Shown: positions 53,193 through 63,314 of the stretch, piece by piece
How the letters are laid out: the number at the start of each line of letters is the position of its first letter
How positions within the stretch are numbered: position 1 is the stretch's first letter
From: Halotia branconii CENA392
Lineage (GTDB): Bacteria > Cyanobacteriota > Cyanobacteriia > Cyanobacteriales > Nostocaceae
Assembly (NCBI RefSeq): GCF_029953635.1
Contig: NZ_CP124543.1
Coordinates: forward strand, 4,815,455-4,879,454
Reading direction: 5' to 3'
Length of the DNA stretch: 64,000 nucleotides
Position numbers and translations under genes: made by a program
Notes under the pieces: model-generated
Database searches by the model: none
What the model was told of the DNA's origin: nothing
The model's input: the letters and a program-made list of their open reading frames with translations, nothing else

Positions 53193-54797
53193 GTGCGTCT
53201 GCTGACAACAGTTGCAGCTTTACGCTGCTATTTAACTAAATGTGGCTCTAAAAACAAGCCAAAGTTTCCAGAAGGTTTAGTACTAGATGAGATAACTAGC
53301 TGGTATCAAACGGCAGTCGGCTTAGTACCAACGATGGGAAGCTTGCATCAAGGTCATTTGAGTTTGATCAAAAGAGCGCGGCAAGAAAATTCTACGGTGA
53401 TTGTTAGTATTTTCATCAATCCCCTGCAATTTGCTCCTAATGAAGATTACGATCGCTATCCTCGGACTTTAGAACAAGACCGACAACTTTGTGAACTAGC
53501 GGGAGTGGACGCAATTTTTGCACCCAATCCGGAAGAAATGGGGATTCCTCCGAAGAGTATACAAGAATCTCAAGTTACACAAGTAATCCCTCCATCTGCT
53601 ATGATAACAGGCTTGTGTGGTCGTTCTCGGCTAGGCCATTTTCAGGGTGTGGCTACGATTGTGACCAAGCTTTTGAATTTAGTGCAGCCTGACCGAGCTT
53701 ATTTTGGTCAAAAGGATGGTCAGCAACTAGCTATTATTAAACGGCTGGTGGCTGATTTAAATTTGCCAGTAGATATTGTTGCCTGTCCCATAGTGCGGGA
53801 ACCATCAGGTCTAGCTTTAAGTTCCCGCAATCAATATTTGACTGCACAAGAAAAAGAGCAAGCAACGGTATTATATCGTGGTTTACAACAAGCTGAAGCT
53901 GCATTCAAGGCAGGTGTGCGTGACAGCAGCCAGCTAATAGCAGTGGTAGAGCAAGAAGTGGCAAGAGTCAATACTGTATTTGTGGAATATATTGAATTGG
54001 TTGAACCGACTACGTTAATGTCTTTAGAAAAAATTGCAGAGGAAGGAATGATTGCGATCGCAGCTCGTCTTGGCTCTACACGGTTGATAGATAATACCAT
54101 CTTGCGCGATCGCCAACCCATCATCGCCATTGATGGGCCAGCTGGAGCCGGAAAATCTACGGTGGCTCGTCGAGTAGCGGCAGAATTGAGTCTAGTTTAT
54201 CTAGATACGGGAGCGATGTACCGTGCTGTCACTTGGTTAGTATTACAACAAAATATTGCCATTGACGATGAGTGTGCGATCGCAGAACTAGCCAATCAAT
54301 GTAAAATTGAACTGACTCCTAGTAATGATCTGCAATCTCCGGTGCGAGTTTGGGTTAATGATATTGATGTTACCCAAGCAATTCGCACAATTGAAGTCAC
54401 ATCTCAAGTATCGGCGATCGCTGCCCAAAGTGCTGTACGTCAAGCACTAGTTAAACAACAGCAAAGCTGGGGAAAAAAAGGTGGTTTAGTAGCCGAAGGC
54501 AGAGACATTGGTACTCATGTATTCCCCGATGCTGAAGTCAAAATCTTTTTAACCGCCTCTGTCAGCGAACGCGCCCGCCGCCGTCAGCAAGACTTTAAAA
54601 AACAAGGTCAGCCTGAAGTTAGTTTAGAGCAACTAGAGCGAGATATTACTGAACGCGACTGGAAAGATAGCACTCGGACAGTTTCTCCTTTGCAAAAAGC
54701 CGCAGATGCAATTGAAGTTCCAACCGATGGCTTAAGCGTGGCTGAAATTGCAGCACAAATTATTAATAGCTACCAGCAACAGTTAACTCAACGATAG
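53193..54797 (+). CDS. panC-cmk: Bifunctional pantoate-beta-alanine ligase / cytidylate kinase
   Basis: The 534-aa protein joins PanC (about residues 1-305) and Cmk (about 310-534), a fusion typical of cyanobacteria. PanC shows L-V-P-T-M-G-S-L-H-Q-G-H, F-A-P-N-E-D-Y-D-R-Y-P-R-T and F-G-Q-K-D-G-Q-Q-L. Cmk shows the P-loop A-I-D-G-P-A-G-A-G-K-S-T, Y-L-D-T-G-A-M-Y-R-A and A-E-G-R-D-I-G-T-H-V-F-P-D-A. PanC makes pantothenate for coenzyme A; Cmk phosphorylates CMP. The start is GTG. Confidence 0.93.
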   Translation: MRLLTTVAALRCYLTKCGSKNKPKFPEGLVLDEITSWYQTAVGLVPTMGSLHQGHLSLIKRARQENSTVIVSIFINPLQFAPNEDYDRYPRTLEQDRQLCELAGVDAIFAPNPEEMGIPPKSIQESQVTQVIPPSAMITGLCGRSRLGHFQGVATIVTKLLNLVQPDRAYFGQKDGQQLAIIKRLVADLNLPVDIVACPIVREPSGLALSSRNQYLTAQEKEQATVLYRGLQQAEAAFKAGVRDSSQLIAVVEQEVARVNTVFVEYIELVEPTTLMSLEKIAEEGMIAIAARLGSTRLIDNTILRDRQPIIAIDGPAGAGKSTVARRVAAELSLVYLDTGAMYRAVTWLVLQQNIAIDDECAIAELANQCKIELTPSNDLQSPVRVWVNDIDVTQAIRTIEVTSQVSAIAAQSAVRQALVKQQQSWGKKGGLVAEGRDIGTHVFPDAEVKIFLTASVSERARRRQQDFKKQGQPEVSLEQLERDITERDWKDSTRTVSPLQKAADAIEVPTDGLSVAEIAAQIINSYQQQLTQR

Positions 54798-55073
54798 ATT
54801 CAGTGGTTAGTTGTCAGTGCATCACTGACCACTAACAACTGACCCGCATAGCGTAAATAAAAGCCATATCTCTAAAGGCTGAACTTGTCACCTATGCTTT
54901 GGGATGATTTACAAAGGCGTTTTGTCTTATATCCTCATTTTGATAGTAGAATGACCTCGTTAAGTTTTATATCCTGAAATTTGGATATTAAACTACTGTC
55001 AACAAAACCTGTCATTTCCTAGGTTTTTGCAACAGCTTTAAACTGGAAAACAGTAAAGAGAGGATTTCACAAA

Positions 55074-55676
55074 ATGGCATTTTCACAGCCCCCCCTACCC
55101 TTTGATTTTAATGCCCTAGAACCTTATGGCATGAAAGGCGAGACCTTTGAGTATCACTATGGTAAGCATCACAAATCTTATGTAGATAACCTCAATAAGC
55201 TTACTGATGGTACAGAACTAGCCGATAAACCGTTAGAAGAAGTGATCAAAATTGCCTTTAAAGACTCCTCCAAGACAGGAATCTTCAATAACGCTGCTCA
55301 AGTTTGGAACCACACCTTTTTCTGGAATTGTTTAAAACCTGCTGGCGGTGGTACACCCACTGGCAAACTTGCAGACCAGATTAATAAAGACTTTGGTAGC
55401 TTCGACAAATTTAAAGAAGAGTTCTCTAATGCTGCTGCAACTCAGTTTGGTAGTGGATGGGCTTGGCTGATTGATGATGGTGGTAAACTACAAGTAATCA
55501 AAACACCAAATGCAGAAAACCCCATAGCTCATGATAAAAAGGCACTCCTAACCTTAGATGTTTGGGAACACGCTTACTACCTCGACCACAGAAATGCTCG
55601 TCCAGCGTTTATCAAGAACTTCTTAGACCAGCTAGTAAATTGGGAATTTGCTGCTGAAAACTACGCTAAAGCTTAG
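55074..55676 (+). CDS. sodB: Iron superoxide dismutase
   Basis: The 200-aa protein has Fe-SOD ligands H28 (E-Y-H-Y-G-K-H-H), H80 (V-W-N-H-T-F-F-W), D162 and H166 (L-D-V-W-E-H-A-Y-Y). F-N-N-A-A-Q-V-W-N-H-T-F and the lack of a signal or membrane segment favour the cytosolic iron enzyme over MnSOD. A GAGAGGA site lies about 9 nt before the ATG. Convergence or operon partners are absent; the next bases hold a dispersed palindrome. Confidence 0.95.
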   Translation: MAFSQPPLPFDFNALEPYGMKGETFEYHYGKHHKSYVDNLNKLTDGTELADKPLEEVIKIAFKDSSKTGIFNNAAQVWNHTFFWNCLKPAGGGTPTGKLADQINKDFGSFDKFKEEFSNAAATQFGSGWAWLIDDGGKLQVIKTPNAENPIAHDKKALLTLDVWEHAYYLDHRNARPAFIKNFLDQLVNWEFAAENYAKA

Positions 55677-55698
55677 TTATTTATTTAGAGTAGTCCAA

Positions 55699-55771
55699 GT
55701 AGGTTGGGTTAAGCACAGCGCAACCCAACATCGATAAAAGTGTTGGGTTTCCTTGCGTCAACCCAACCTAC
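55699..55771. repeat. GTAGGTTGGGTT palindromic dispersed repeat
   Basis: GTAGGTTGGGTT (55699-55710) pairs with AACCCAACCTAC (55760-55771); inside is GCGCAACCCAACATCG and TGTTGGGTTT. The same element forms the inside of MITE A (8114-8261). It may work as the sodB transcript terminator. Confidence 0.8.
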
Positions 55772-55926
55772 ATTTTTTACTAAAGCTTAGTCAACATAAT
55801 TCGTAATTCGTAGTTACAATCAGTGGTTGCTCTGAACCCACCGCTGATAACATAGTGGTAGCGAACTTGCCAGCGTCTTGAAAACCACCAATTTTTAATT
55901 TGGTGCGGGTTTGTACCCTCTTTAAT

Positions 55927-56056
55927 CAGGACTTACGCAAAAATAACGTAACTCCGTCATTACGAGCGATAGCGAAGTAATCTATCCTAACGCTGGGATT
56001 GCTTCCCTACACTGCGTTCCGGTCGCAATGACAATATCGGCGTTGCGTAAGTCCTG
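55927..56056. mobile_element. MITE C (130 bp) with GGACTTACGC ends
   Basis: A perfect 14-bp inverted repeat CAGGACTTACGCAA (55927-55940) and TTGCGTAAGTCCTG (56043-56056) bounds the element. TTTAAT lies on both sides (55921-55926 and 56057-56062), a probable target duplication. The inside holds GTCATTACGAGCGATAGCGA and GGTCGCAATGACAA, themselves partly inverted. There is no coding capacity. The ends differ from the IS630 type, so a different transposase mobilised it. Downstream (56060-56105) are ATTACGAATT tandem runs. Confidence 0.75.
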
Positions 56057-56197
56057 TTTAATTACGAATTACAAATTACGAATTACGAATTACGAATTAG
56101 TAATTATTTGGTCACGAGATAATCGTGACTATTTTTAATTTATTTGCTGTAAGCCTTCTAGTGTATCTTAAAAGGTAGTGAAATTAAAATAAAATTT

Positions 56198-56404
56198 ATG
56201 GATAGCAAAGAATTAGCACAATACATGGAAGCAACAAATAGCATTGCTAAACCTTGGTTATTAGTGCAATTGCGTCTTAAAAAATTACAAGAACGCCGAG
56301 AATTAATTTCAGCAGACACTTACGCTAACGAGTTAGCAGACATACACCAAGACTTGATGAATTTGGGTGAATGGTGGCGTGACATTGAAGATGAAGTATT
56401 TTAA
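56198..56404 (+). CDS. Small hypothetical protein, 68 aa
   Basis: The product is acidic-amphipathic and helical (Y-M-E-A-T-N-S-I-A-K-P-W-L-L-V-Q-L-R, then L-A-D-I-H-Q-D-L-M-N-L-G-E-W-W-R-D-I). No membrane segment or known motif is visible. It lies 90 bp upstream of the pentapeptide-repeat gene on the same strand and may belong with it. No family is recognised. Confidence 0.5.
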   Translation: MDSKELAQYMEATNSIAKPWLLVQLRLKKLQERRELISADTYANELADIHQDLMNLGEWWRDIEDEVF

Positions 56405-56494
56405 ACGCTTTTTGATAGAAATTTCATCAAAATCTGGAATACCACAGAGCAAAGTTGTATAAAATCTCAGTAATAACCTCATACTGACGCGATT

Positions 56495-58558
56495 ATGCCG
56501 CCAGATTACGCAGGTCAAAATCTCCGGGGTCGCTCTTTTAAAGGTGAAAATCTGACGGGAGCCAACTTTAGCAAGGCGGATATTAGAGGGGCAAACTTTA
56601 CCAACGCGATTCTTAAAAATGCTGATTTTACAGGTGCTAAAGCTGGACTACAGAAACATTGGACAATTGGTTTGCTCATTCTTTCATGGCTGCTGTCGGC
56701 ATTATTAGGGTTGTTTTCACTCACCATTGGTGTATTAGTAGCATATCTTTTCGACCCCAAAAACACTGAAGACTTCATCATAGGGATAGTCTTCTTAATT
56801 GTATTGCTGTTTTTTTGTATTACTACTATTCGTGAGGGTTTAACAGCAGGTTTAGGAGCCATCGCCATAGCTGGAGTTGGAGTCGGAGCCATAACTGGAA
56901 CCGGATTCATAACCGTAGCCACGAAAAAAGCCGGACTTTTAGCTTTGGCCGGAGTCTTAGCCGTAGCTCTAGTCATAACCGTAGCAATAGCCATAACCTT
57001 AGCCATCGCTATATCCATCGCTATAGATGGAGCCATAATAGCTGCAATCCTAACCTTAGCCGGAGCCTTGTTCGGAGCTTTAGTCGTAGCCTTATCTGGA
57101 ACCTTAAACGGAGCCTTGGTAGGAGTCTTGTCGGGAGCGTTAATATTATTTAGTGCTTACATTGGCTGGCGCAGTTTAGCTGGTAATGAAAAAGAAGCTT
57201 GGGTGCGCTCATTTGCTGTCGCCTTTGCTGCTACAGGTGGAACTAGCTTTCATGGTACTGATTTAACTGATGCTGACTTTACTGGCGCAGTTCTCAGAAA
57301 TACAGATTTTAGAAAAGCAAACCTGACACGCACTCATTTTTATGAAGTTAAAAAACTCGACCTTGCCAGAGTAGGCAAAACAACACTTATTAACCGAGAT
57401 ATTCTCAATTTACTCGTAACCTGTAATGGTAGAAATAAATCATATCTTGGCACAAACCTCAAAGGCGCTAACCTTATTGGTGCAGACTTAAAAGAAGCAA
57501 ATCTCAAAGATGCTGATCTTACTGAAGCTACCTTCCAAGGAGCTTGTTTAGAGTGAGCAAATTTAACTCTAGCTCAAGCTATAAATACTAACTTTACCAG
57601 CGCCCAAATGACTGGTGCTTGTGTTGAAGCATGGAATATTGAAAGTTCAACTCAGTTAAATAATGTTGATTGTCGCTTTGTCTATCTTTTAGAAAACCCC
57701 AAGCCTGAAACAGACGACCGCGAACGCCGTCCCAGTAGTGGCAACTTTCAACCAGGAGAATTTACTAAACTATTTGAAGAGGTTTTAAATACTGTTGATT
57801 TGATTTTTCGCAATGGCATTGATTGGAAGGCTTTTGTTAATGCTTTTCAAAATGTGCAGAACCAAAACCAAGACACAGAATTAGCTTTACAAAGTATTGA
57901 AAATAAAGGTGATGGGGTAGTTGTCGTTAAGGTCGGTGTGCCTGACGGTGCTGATAAGGAAAAGATTCATAGTGATTTTACCCAAAATTATCAATTAGCG
58001 CTGCAAGCTGTAGAAGAAAAATATAAGGCACAATTACAAGCGAAAGATAACGAAATAATCATCTATCGCCAACAAAATGCAGACATGAAAGAAATTGTGG
58101 GTTTATTGGCGAATAAACCGATTAATGTTCAAGTTGATAATAAAAATATGACTAACAGTAATGATTACAGCCGTAAATTTGAAAATAGCGGAAATTTTAA
58201 TAATAGCGGCACAATTAATTTAGGTGAAATTAGCGGCACAGTCACAAATACCATTAATCAGTTACCGAGTTCACCCGAACCAGATAAACCGGGAATTAAG
58301 GAATTATTGACGCAATTGCAAGCAGCGATTGAGGCTGAGAAAGATTTACCGCCAGAAGATAAAGCTGAGGCGTTAGAACAAGTTAAGGCTTTGGCACAAG
58401 CAGGGAAAAGTCCGCAAGAGGGGGCAATGCAAAAGGCGGCGAAAACGGCAATTAAGATTTTGAAGGGAACTGTTGCCAGTTTACCGAGTGCAACTAAGTT
58501 GGTTGAGGAATGTGGTAAATTGTTGCCGTTGATTTCTCGGTTTTTGGGTTTGGGGTAA
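56495..58558 (+). pseudogene. Pentapeptide-repeat membrane protein split by one in-frame TGA
   Basis: One continuous frame runs from the ATG at 56495 to TAA at 58556-58558 except for TGA at 57554-57556. Before it: pentapeptide repeats (about 6-50, A-N-F-S-K-A-D-I-R-G), an Ala/Gly/Val/Ile-rich hydrophobic region (about 55-230) and more pentapeptides to C-L-E. After the stop the repeat resumes at once as A-N-L-T-L-A-Q-A. Then a helical, Asn- and Gln-rich part and a tail with A-K-T-A-I-K-I-L-K-G-T follow. Pentapeptide logic predicts Gly at the stop (GGA to TGA). Either recent inactivation or read-through is possible. The halves alone could be expressed (353 aa; 316 aa from 57608). Confidence 0.75.
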
Positions 58559-58560
58559 TT

Positions 58561-58623
58561 GACTTTGTGCCTTTGTGCCTTTGTGGTGAAAAATCTTGAA
58601 CCACAGAGACACCAAGACACAAA
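58561..58623. terminator. Terminator-like palindrome after the pentapeptide gene
   Basis: CTTTGTGCCTTTGTGGT on the left and ACCACAGAGACACCAAGA then CACAAAG on the right form a long imperfect stem right after the stop codon. The GCCTTTGTG word is a dispersed repeat. Confidence 0.55.
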
Positions 58624-58717
58624 GAGGAAATTTGTCCACCCAAAGGCAGTAGATTAAATGTTGATGAAATAACTATAAGGGAAGAATAGCTCTGCTTGCC
58701 AAGTTAAAAAGGAACAG

Positions 58718-60064
58718 ATGATTATGACATTTGATTACGACTTGTTTGTCATTGGTGCTGGCCCTGGGGGATTGGCAGCAGCTAAAAAAGCAGCTAGCTA
58801 TGGTGCGCGTGTTGCAGTTGCCGAACAAGAAGCGATTGGCGGTACTTGTGTCAATCGTGGTTGTGTTCCTAAAAAATTGATTGTTTACGCTGCTGACTTT
58901 GCTTTGCGCGATCGCATAGTCCATAATTATGGATGGAATCAGTGCCAGCGGCATTTTGATTGGACAATCTTTATGAAGTCCGTCCACCAGCATGTAGAAC
59001 ACATCAACGACTCTTATTGTGAGCAGTTGCAAAAAGCTGGAATTGAATTAATTTGGGAACGTGCAACTTTTGTGGATGCTCATACTTTAGATTTAGATGG
59101 TCGAAAAGTTACAGCAGACAAAGTTTTAATCTCAGTGGGAGGAAAACCCAATAAACCCAAAATTCCAGGCATAGAATACGCCATTACATCCCGTGAGATG
59201 TTTCACTTACCTTATTTGCCCAAGCGTTTGGTAATTATTGGCGGTGGTTACATTGGTACAGAATTTTCCAGCATGATGCACGCTTTAGGCTGCGATGTCA
59301 CTGCGATCGAAGTAGACGAAATGATTTTATCAGGGTTTGATGATGACGTTCGCTCTGGCGTACAACAGAGTTTAAGCAAACGAGGAATTAGATTTATTTT
59401 CAATAACACTGTTGAAAAAATCACACTATCCGAAGATAGTTTGCTATTGACTACTACTGGTAAGTCTCAAAAACCGATCGCCGCAGACACGATTTTGGTT
59501 GCCATAGGTTACAGTCCCAATACCAAAAATCTCGGCTTAGAAAAAGCTGGAATAGAACTTGACGAACAAGGTGCAATTAAAGTAGATGAATACTGCTGCA
59601 CCACCCAAGAAAATATTTTTGCCGTGGGCGACTGCATCAACCGTATACAATTAACCCCAACTGCCAAAGCAGAAGGTATTGCTTTTGCAAATACAGTTTT
59701 CGGTAACAAGCCGCAAAAACTGAATTATGATCATGTCCCTTCTGCTGTTTTTTCCCGTCCAGAAGCAGCGAGTGTAGGCATGACTGAGGCAAAAGCGCGA
59801 GAAAAATTTGGTGAATCTGTGCAATGCTATCGCACCAACTTCCAACCGTTGTTGTATGCATTAACTACAGAGGAGCAGCCCAACATGATGAAATTAGTAG
59901 TAGATAGCGCTTCTGGGCAAGTTCTAGGCGCTCACATGGTAGGCGAACATGCAGCAGATATCATTCAAAGTCTAGGAGTAGCAATTCGCAAGGGAATTAC
60001 TAAAGAAGACTTGGATGACACTATCGGTATTCATCCCACCATAGCAGAAGAGTGTTTATCGTAA
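58718..60064 (+). CDS. gor: Glutathione-disulfide reductase
   Basis: The 448-aa flavoenzyme has the FAD-binding G-A-G-P-G-G-L-A (13-20), the redox pair in G-G-T-C-V-N-R-G-C-V-P-K-K (C44, C49), the NADPH-binding I-I-G-G-G-Y-I-G-T-E-F and F-A-V-G-D-C, and the C-terminal dimer His-Glu pair in I-H-P-T-I-A-E-E. It regenerates GSH from GSSG. The start may be the ATG at 58718 or 58724. The C-terminus (E-E-C-L-S) is slightly different from the common E-E-F-V-T. Confidence 0.92.
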   Translation: MIMTFDYDLFVIGAGPGGLAAAKKAASYGARVAVAEQEAIGGTCVNRGCVPKKLIVYAADFALRDRIVHNYGWNQCQRHFDWTIFMKSVHQHVEHINDSYCEQLQKAGIELIWERATFVDAHTLDLDGRKVTADKVLISVGGKPNKPKIPGIEYAITSREMFHLPYLPKRLVIIGGGYIGTEFSSMMHALGCDVTAIEVDEMILSGFDDDVRSGVQQSLSKRGIRFIFNNTVEKITLSEDSLLLTTTGKSQKPIAADTILVAIGYSPNTKNLGLEKAGIELDEQGAIKVDEYCCTTQENIFAVGDCINRIQLTPTAKAEGIAFANTVFGNKPQKLNYDHVPSAVFSRPEAASVGMTEAKAREKFGESVQCYRTNFQPLLYALTTEEQPNMMKLVVDSASGQVLGAHMVGEHAADIIQSLGVAIRKGITKEDLDDTIGIHPTIAEECLS

Positions 60065-60136
60065 TTGGGGCATGGGGCATGGGAAAGAGAAATTGGGGCA
60101 GGGGGCAGGGCGCAAGGGAGATAAAGAAGAATTGGG

Positions 60137-60172
60137 GACAAGGAGAATTGGGGAAACAAATGTCTCCTTGTC
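60137..60172. terminator. Hairpin between convergent gor and CHASE2-kinase genes
   Basis: GACAAGGAGA (60137-60146) pairs with TCTCCTTGTC (60163-60172). It lies inside a G/C-rich dispersed repeat (60065-60225) made of GGGGCAGGGGGCAGGG and its inverse. It can terminate both genes. Confidence 0.6.
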
Positions 60173-60232
60173 TCCCTGTCTCCCCCTGCTCCCTGCTCCC
60201 TGCTCCCCTGCTTCTTCTAGCCCCTAGCCCCT

Positions 60233-62578
60233 TCAAGCATCTGGCTTTGTTCCTGTCCAAGGTGTGGTGGGAGTATCACAATCTTCTAAAAATAATGTAT
60301 GCATTGGCGATTCGTCTGGTACTGTTAGCATAAGATGAGTGGCTTGAGAATCGACTAACTTGTTAAGCGCTTCTAAAGGCTCTAACGCAGTTTGATATCG
60401 TTGTTTGAAATCATCCAATACCATTTGACTGAGAATATCAGCAAAAAAACGACTTACTAGAGCTTTATCCCGCCATTTCACCTCTCCGTGAGCATCCCTA
60501 TCTAATTCGTGGGGTGCAGTACCTGTTAAGGCTTTAATACCAATCATACCGACTGCATAGATATCACTGTTGTATTGGGGTCGCCCAAAACATTGTTCGC
60601 TTGGTGCATAACCTTTAGTACCAATGCCAATTGTGAAAGGAGTTTGCTCTTGATTGTCTAGTTGTGGTGTGGAGACTTCTTTGACAGCACCAAAGTCAAT
60701 TAATACAAGTTTGCGATCTGAATGTCTTCGGATAATGTTTGTTGGTTTTATATCCCGGTGAATCACACCATGTTCATGAACAAATATTAATGTTTGCAAT
60801 AAATCCCGGACAATATTAATAACTGTAATTTCTTCTAAAGCTATGCCTGATGGTAGTTCATGGTTAAGAGGATGACCAAGTATGTATTCTTGCACTAAAT
60901 AGAATTGTTCATCTTGTTCAAAGTAAGCCAAAAGTTGAGGAATTTGATTGTGTGTTCCTAAGTTTTCTAGGGTTTGTGCTTCTGAGTGAAATAAACGTCT
61001 GGCAAGTTCTAAGGTTTTTGAATGATTATGAGCTGGTTTTAATTGCTTGACAACACATTGAGGATTTCCAGGACGTTGGGTATCTTCGGCAATGTAGGTT
61101 TCGCTAAATCCACCTGAACCTAAAACTTTAACAATTTTGTAGCGTCCAGCAAGTATTTTGCCTGATAACGCTAAATCTCTTTGCTGGAGCAAGTCCTGGA
61201 GATCATATTGTTGGCTGATAATTTCTTGAACAACGGGGGAAGTTTTATATTTCTGAAATATTCCTACTAGTTGGCGTGTTCTCATTTTTTCTCTAGCAAC
61301 TTCGGTTCCCAGATAAGACAGTCCGCTAAAAGCGATCGCCATCATTGGTATAGTAGTTGGGAAAATTAATTGATTGTGTATAAAGCTGGCATAGCTCAAC
61401 CCTCCCCAAATCACTGCTATGACAATGCTATAAGTAAATCTAGTGAGACCTCGTTTACTTTTAGTAATTAATAATGCTGCACTACCAACCAATACCAGTA
61501 CAAATAAACCCCGCAGAGATAAATTGTTAATTGCTTGAGCGATCGCTTTACCTGTCATTAAAGTTGCGATCGCATTGGCGTGAATTTCCACTCCTGACAT
61601 ACGTCCAGAGTCTTGACCAATAGCTACTGCATGATAATCATTACTCAACTTGTCTGTAGCACCAATCAAAACTATCTTATCTTTGAAAATCTTGCCTTGT
61701 TGCAAATAAGTATCCCAATTTTCTTTATCAAGTACATACCATAGAGGAATCGTTTCAAATGTACCCGCAGACCCCCAAAAGTTAATGCGATCGCCTTTTG
61801 TCTGAGGATAATCAACTTGTGCTGTTCTTAGCACCGCTTCATCAAACGAGGGAATTTTTGCTGACAGGCTATTATCTTCAGCTACTAACTTAGAAAACTC
61901 GCTAGCCAATCTGTGAACTTTACCATCTACTTCTAAGGGAAAATTCACTGTACCCATAGATACCGACCCGGTAAGAAACATCTGTTGGGGTGGACTCAAC
62001 TGCATAAATGTTCCTTGATGAGTGGCAAAATTTTCGTAGAGCGCTCCTAATGTAACTTTACTACCATATTTTTTTAACACTGCCTGGAGCTGGCGATCGT
62101 CCTCTCTACCATAACTACTTGGTGTATCAAAAATTACGTCTAATGCAACAGAACTTGCACCAGCTTTAACCAATTTTTGAATAACTTCGGCGTATGCAGC
62201 CCGTTTAAAGGGAAATGACTTCAGTGTTTCTAAGTAGGCATAGTGTTGTGGATCTGTTTTATAGTACTGTTCGGGAACTGAGATTGACTGATCGTCAATT
62301 GCTAAAATCACGATCTTTTCTGGTGGAATCATTGGTTCGCGCAATTGAAAAAATGCAGAAATTGCCTGATTTTCCATTAATTGAACCAAGCCAAAACCAG
62401 AAGCACTCAACAATGCAGCTGCAATTGCTGAAGCAGCAGTGAATAGATGACCTAAGCGCGCTGTCAGTTTGTATTGACGTGCTGATGCTGTTAGAGTTAC
62501 TTTTGTTGGTTTACTTGACGCTATATTGGCAGTAGAGACATGCTTTTTAGTTAATCTAGATGTAGGTTCTTCTGCCAT
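60233..62578 (-). CDS. CHASE2-domain serine/threonine protein kinase
   Basis: The 781-aa protein has one N-terminal membrane helix (about 45-68), an extracytoplasmic CHASE2 sensor (about 75-350, with V-I-L-A-I-D-D-Q-S-I and I-V-L-I-G-A-T-D-K), and two or three membrane helices (about 355-425). A eukaryotic-type kinase domain follows (about 480-750): L-G-S-G-G-F-S-E-T-Y loop, V-V-K-Q-L Lys, V-I-H-R-D-I-K-P-T-N-I and L-I-D-F-G-A-V. The catalytic residues are present. Such kinases are common in multicellular cyanobacteria; the signal and targets are unknown. Confidence 0.92.
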   Translation of the reverse strand: MAEEPTSRLTKKHVSTANIASSKPTKVTLTASARQYKLTARLGHLFTAASAIAAALLSASGFGLVQLMENQAISAFFQLREPMIPPEKIVILAIDDQSISVPEQYYKTDPQHYAYLETLKSFPFKRAAYAEVIQKLVKAGASSVALDVIFDTPSSYGREDDRQLQAVLKKYGSKVTLGALYENFATHQGTFMQLSPPQQMFLTGSVSMGTVNFPLEVDGKVHRLASEFSKLVAEDNSLSAKIPSFDEAVLRTAQVDYPQTKGDRINFWGSAGTFETIPLWYVLDKENWDTYLQQGKIFKDKIVLIGATDKLSNDYHAVAIGQDSGRMSGVEIHANAIATLMTGKAIAQAINNLSLRGLFVLVLVGSAALLITKSKRGLTRFTYSIVIAVIWGGLSYASFIHNQLIFPTTIPMMAIAFSGLSYLGTEVAREKMRTRQLVGIFQKYKTSPVVQEIISQQYDLQDLLQQRDLALSGKILAGRYKIVKVLGSGGFSETYIAEDTQRPGNPQCVVKQLKPAHNHSKTLELARRLFHSEAQTLENLGTHNQIPQLLAYFEQDEQFYLVQEYILGHPLNHELPSGIALEEITVINIVRDLLQTLIFVHEHGVIHRDIKPTNIIRRHSDRKLVLIDFGAVKEVSTPQLDNQEQTPFTIGIGTKGYAPSEQCFGRPQYNSDIYAVGMIGIKALTGTAPHELDRDAHGEVKWRDKALVSRFFADILSQMVLDDFKQRYQTALEPLEALNKLVDSQATHLMLTVPDESPMHTLFLEDCDTPTTPWTGTKPDA

Positions 62579-63314
62579 ATCGTGTTAATAATTGGTTTAC
62601 GTACAACTTTATTTATTTATTTGAGTCCCTTTTTACTACAAATACATTGAAGTCAGCGTTAAATGAAAATCTTATACTTTTGTAATATATCTTCTATTCC
62701 TCACAAAACTTGGGTTATCAAACCTCTAATCAAGAAGTTTTCAACTCAGTTCAACTCTAATTTGTTCTGTGAGTGAGATTTTAGCAGTAATTATTTCACA
62801 AGACTAAGCCGGAAATTCTCCGACTTGGCATTGAGTTGTGCCTGGATTCTTATGGACTACTCAAACAGCAGAATGTTTACTAGAAGTAGTCTTGAGGGAG
62901 CTTGCTTAAGGGCGACTTGTGCTTCTTGGATAACACTGGTATTTTTCATAAAGCTTGTTATTTTATTGACTGCAAAAACTTATAGATGGTCATAAATCCA
63001 TATCTTGCCCTAAGACTTATGAATTACCTCTTTAGGAGTAAACTTGACTGTTGTATAGTCAAGAATACTGTTACTGAGTCAATTTTATTGGTAGATTTTG
63101 ATCGCGGAGTGTTTCTGATAGTGTTGGGGGTGAACAAGTTTAACGCCCAACACCTTAAGTCTAATATTGCAGAAAATTTTATGCTTTGAAAGAGGTAAGA
63201 TAAAGGCTATATCTGAAAAGCCGCTTTGAAGATATTAGCAAAATTATCATTTGAGAGTTGCTATAATCTATTGTTCAATCTAAATTCTTTATATATTCTT
63301 AGGTGTAATTTTCT
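62579..63314. other. Intergenic region, no gene seen
   Basis: The 736 bp lie between the divergent CHASE2-kinase and LabA-like genes. A frame at 62986-63189 has no ribosome site and no family resemblance and is left out. No clear repeat or operator was found. Confidence 0.4.

Noticed and set aside
62986..63189. 67-codon plus-strand frame between the CHASE2 kinase and the LabA-like gene
   Set aside because: No ribosome site, no motif, and codon choice unlike the neighbouring genes.
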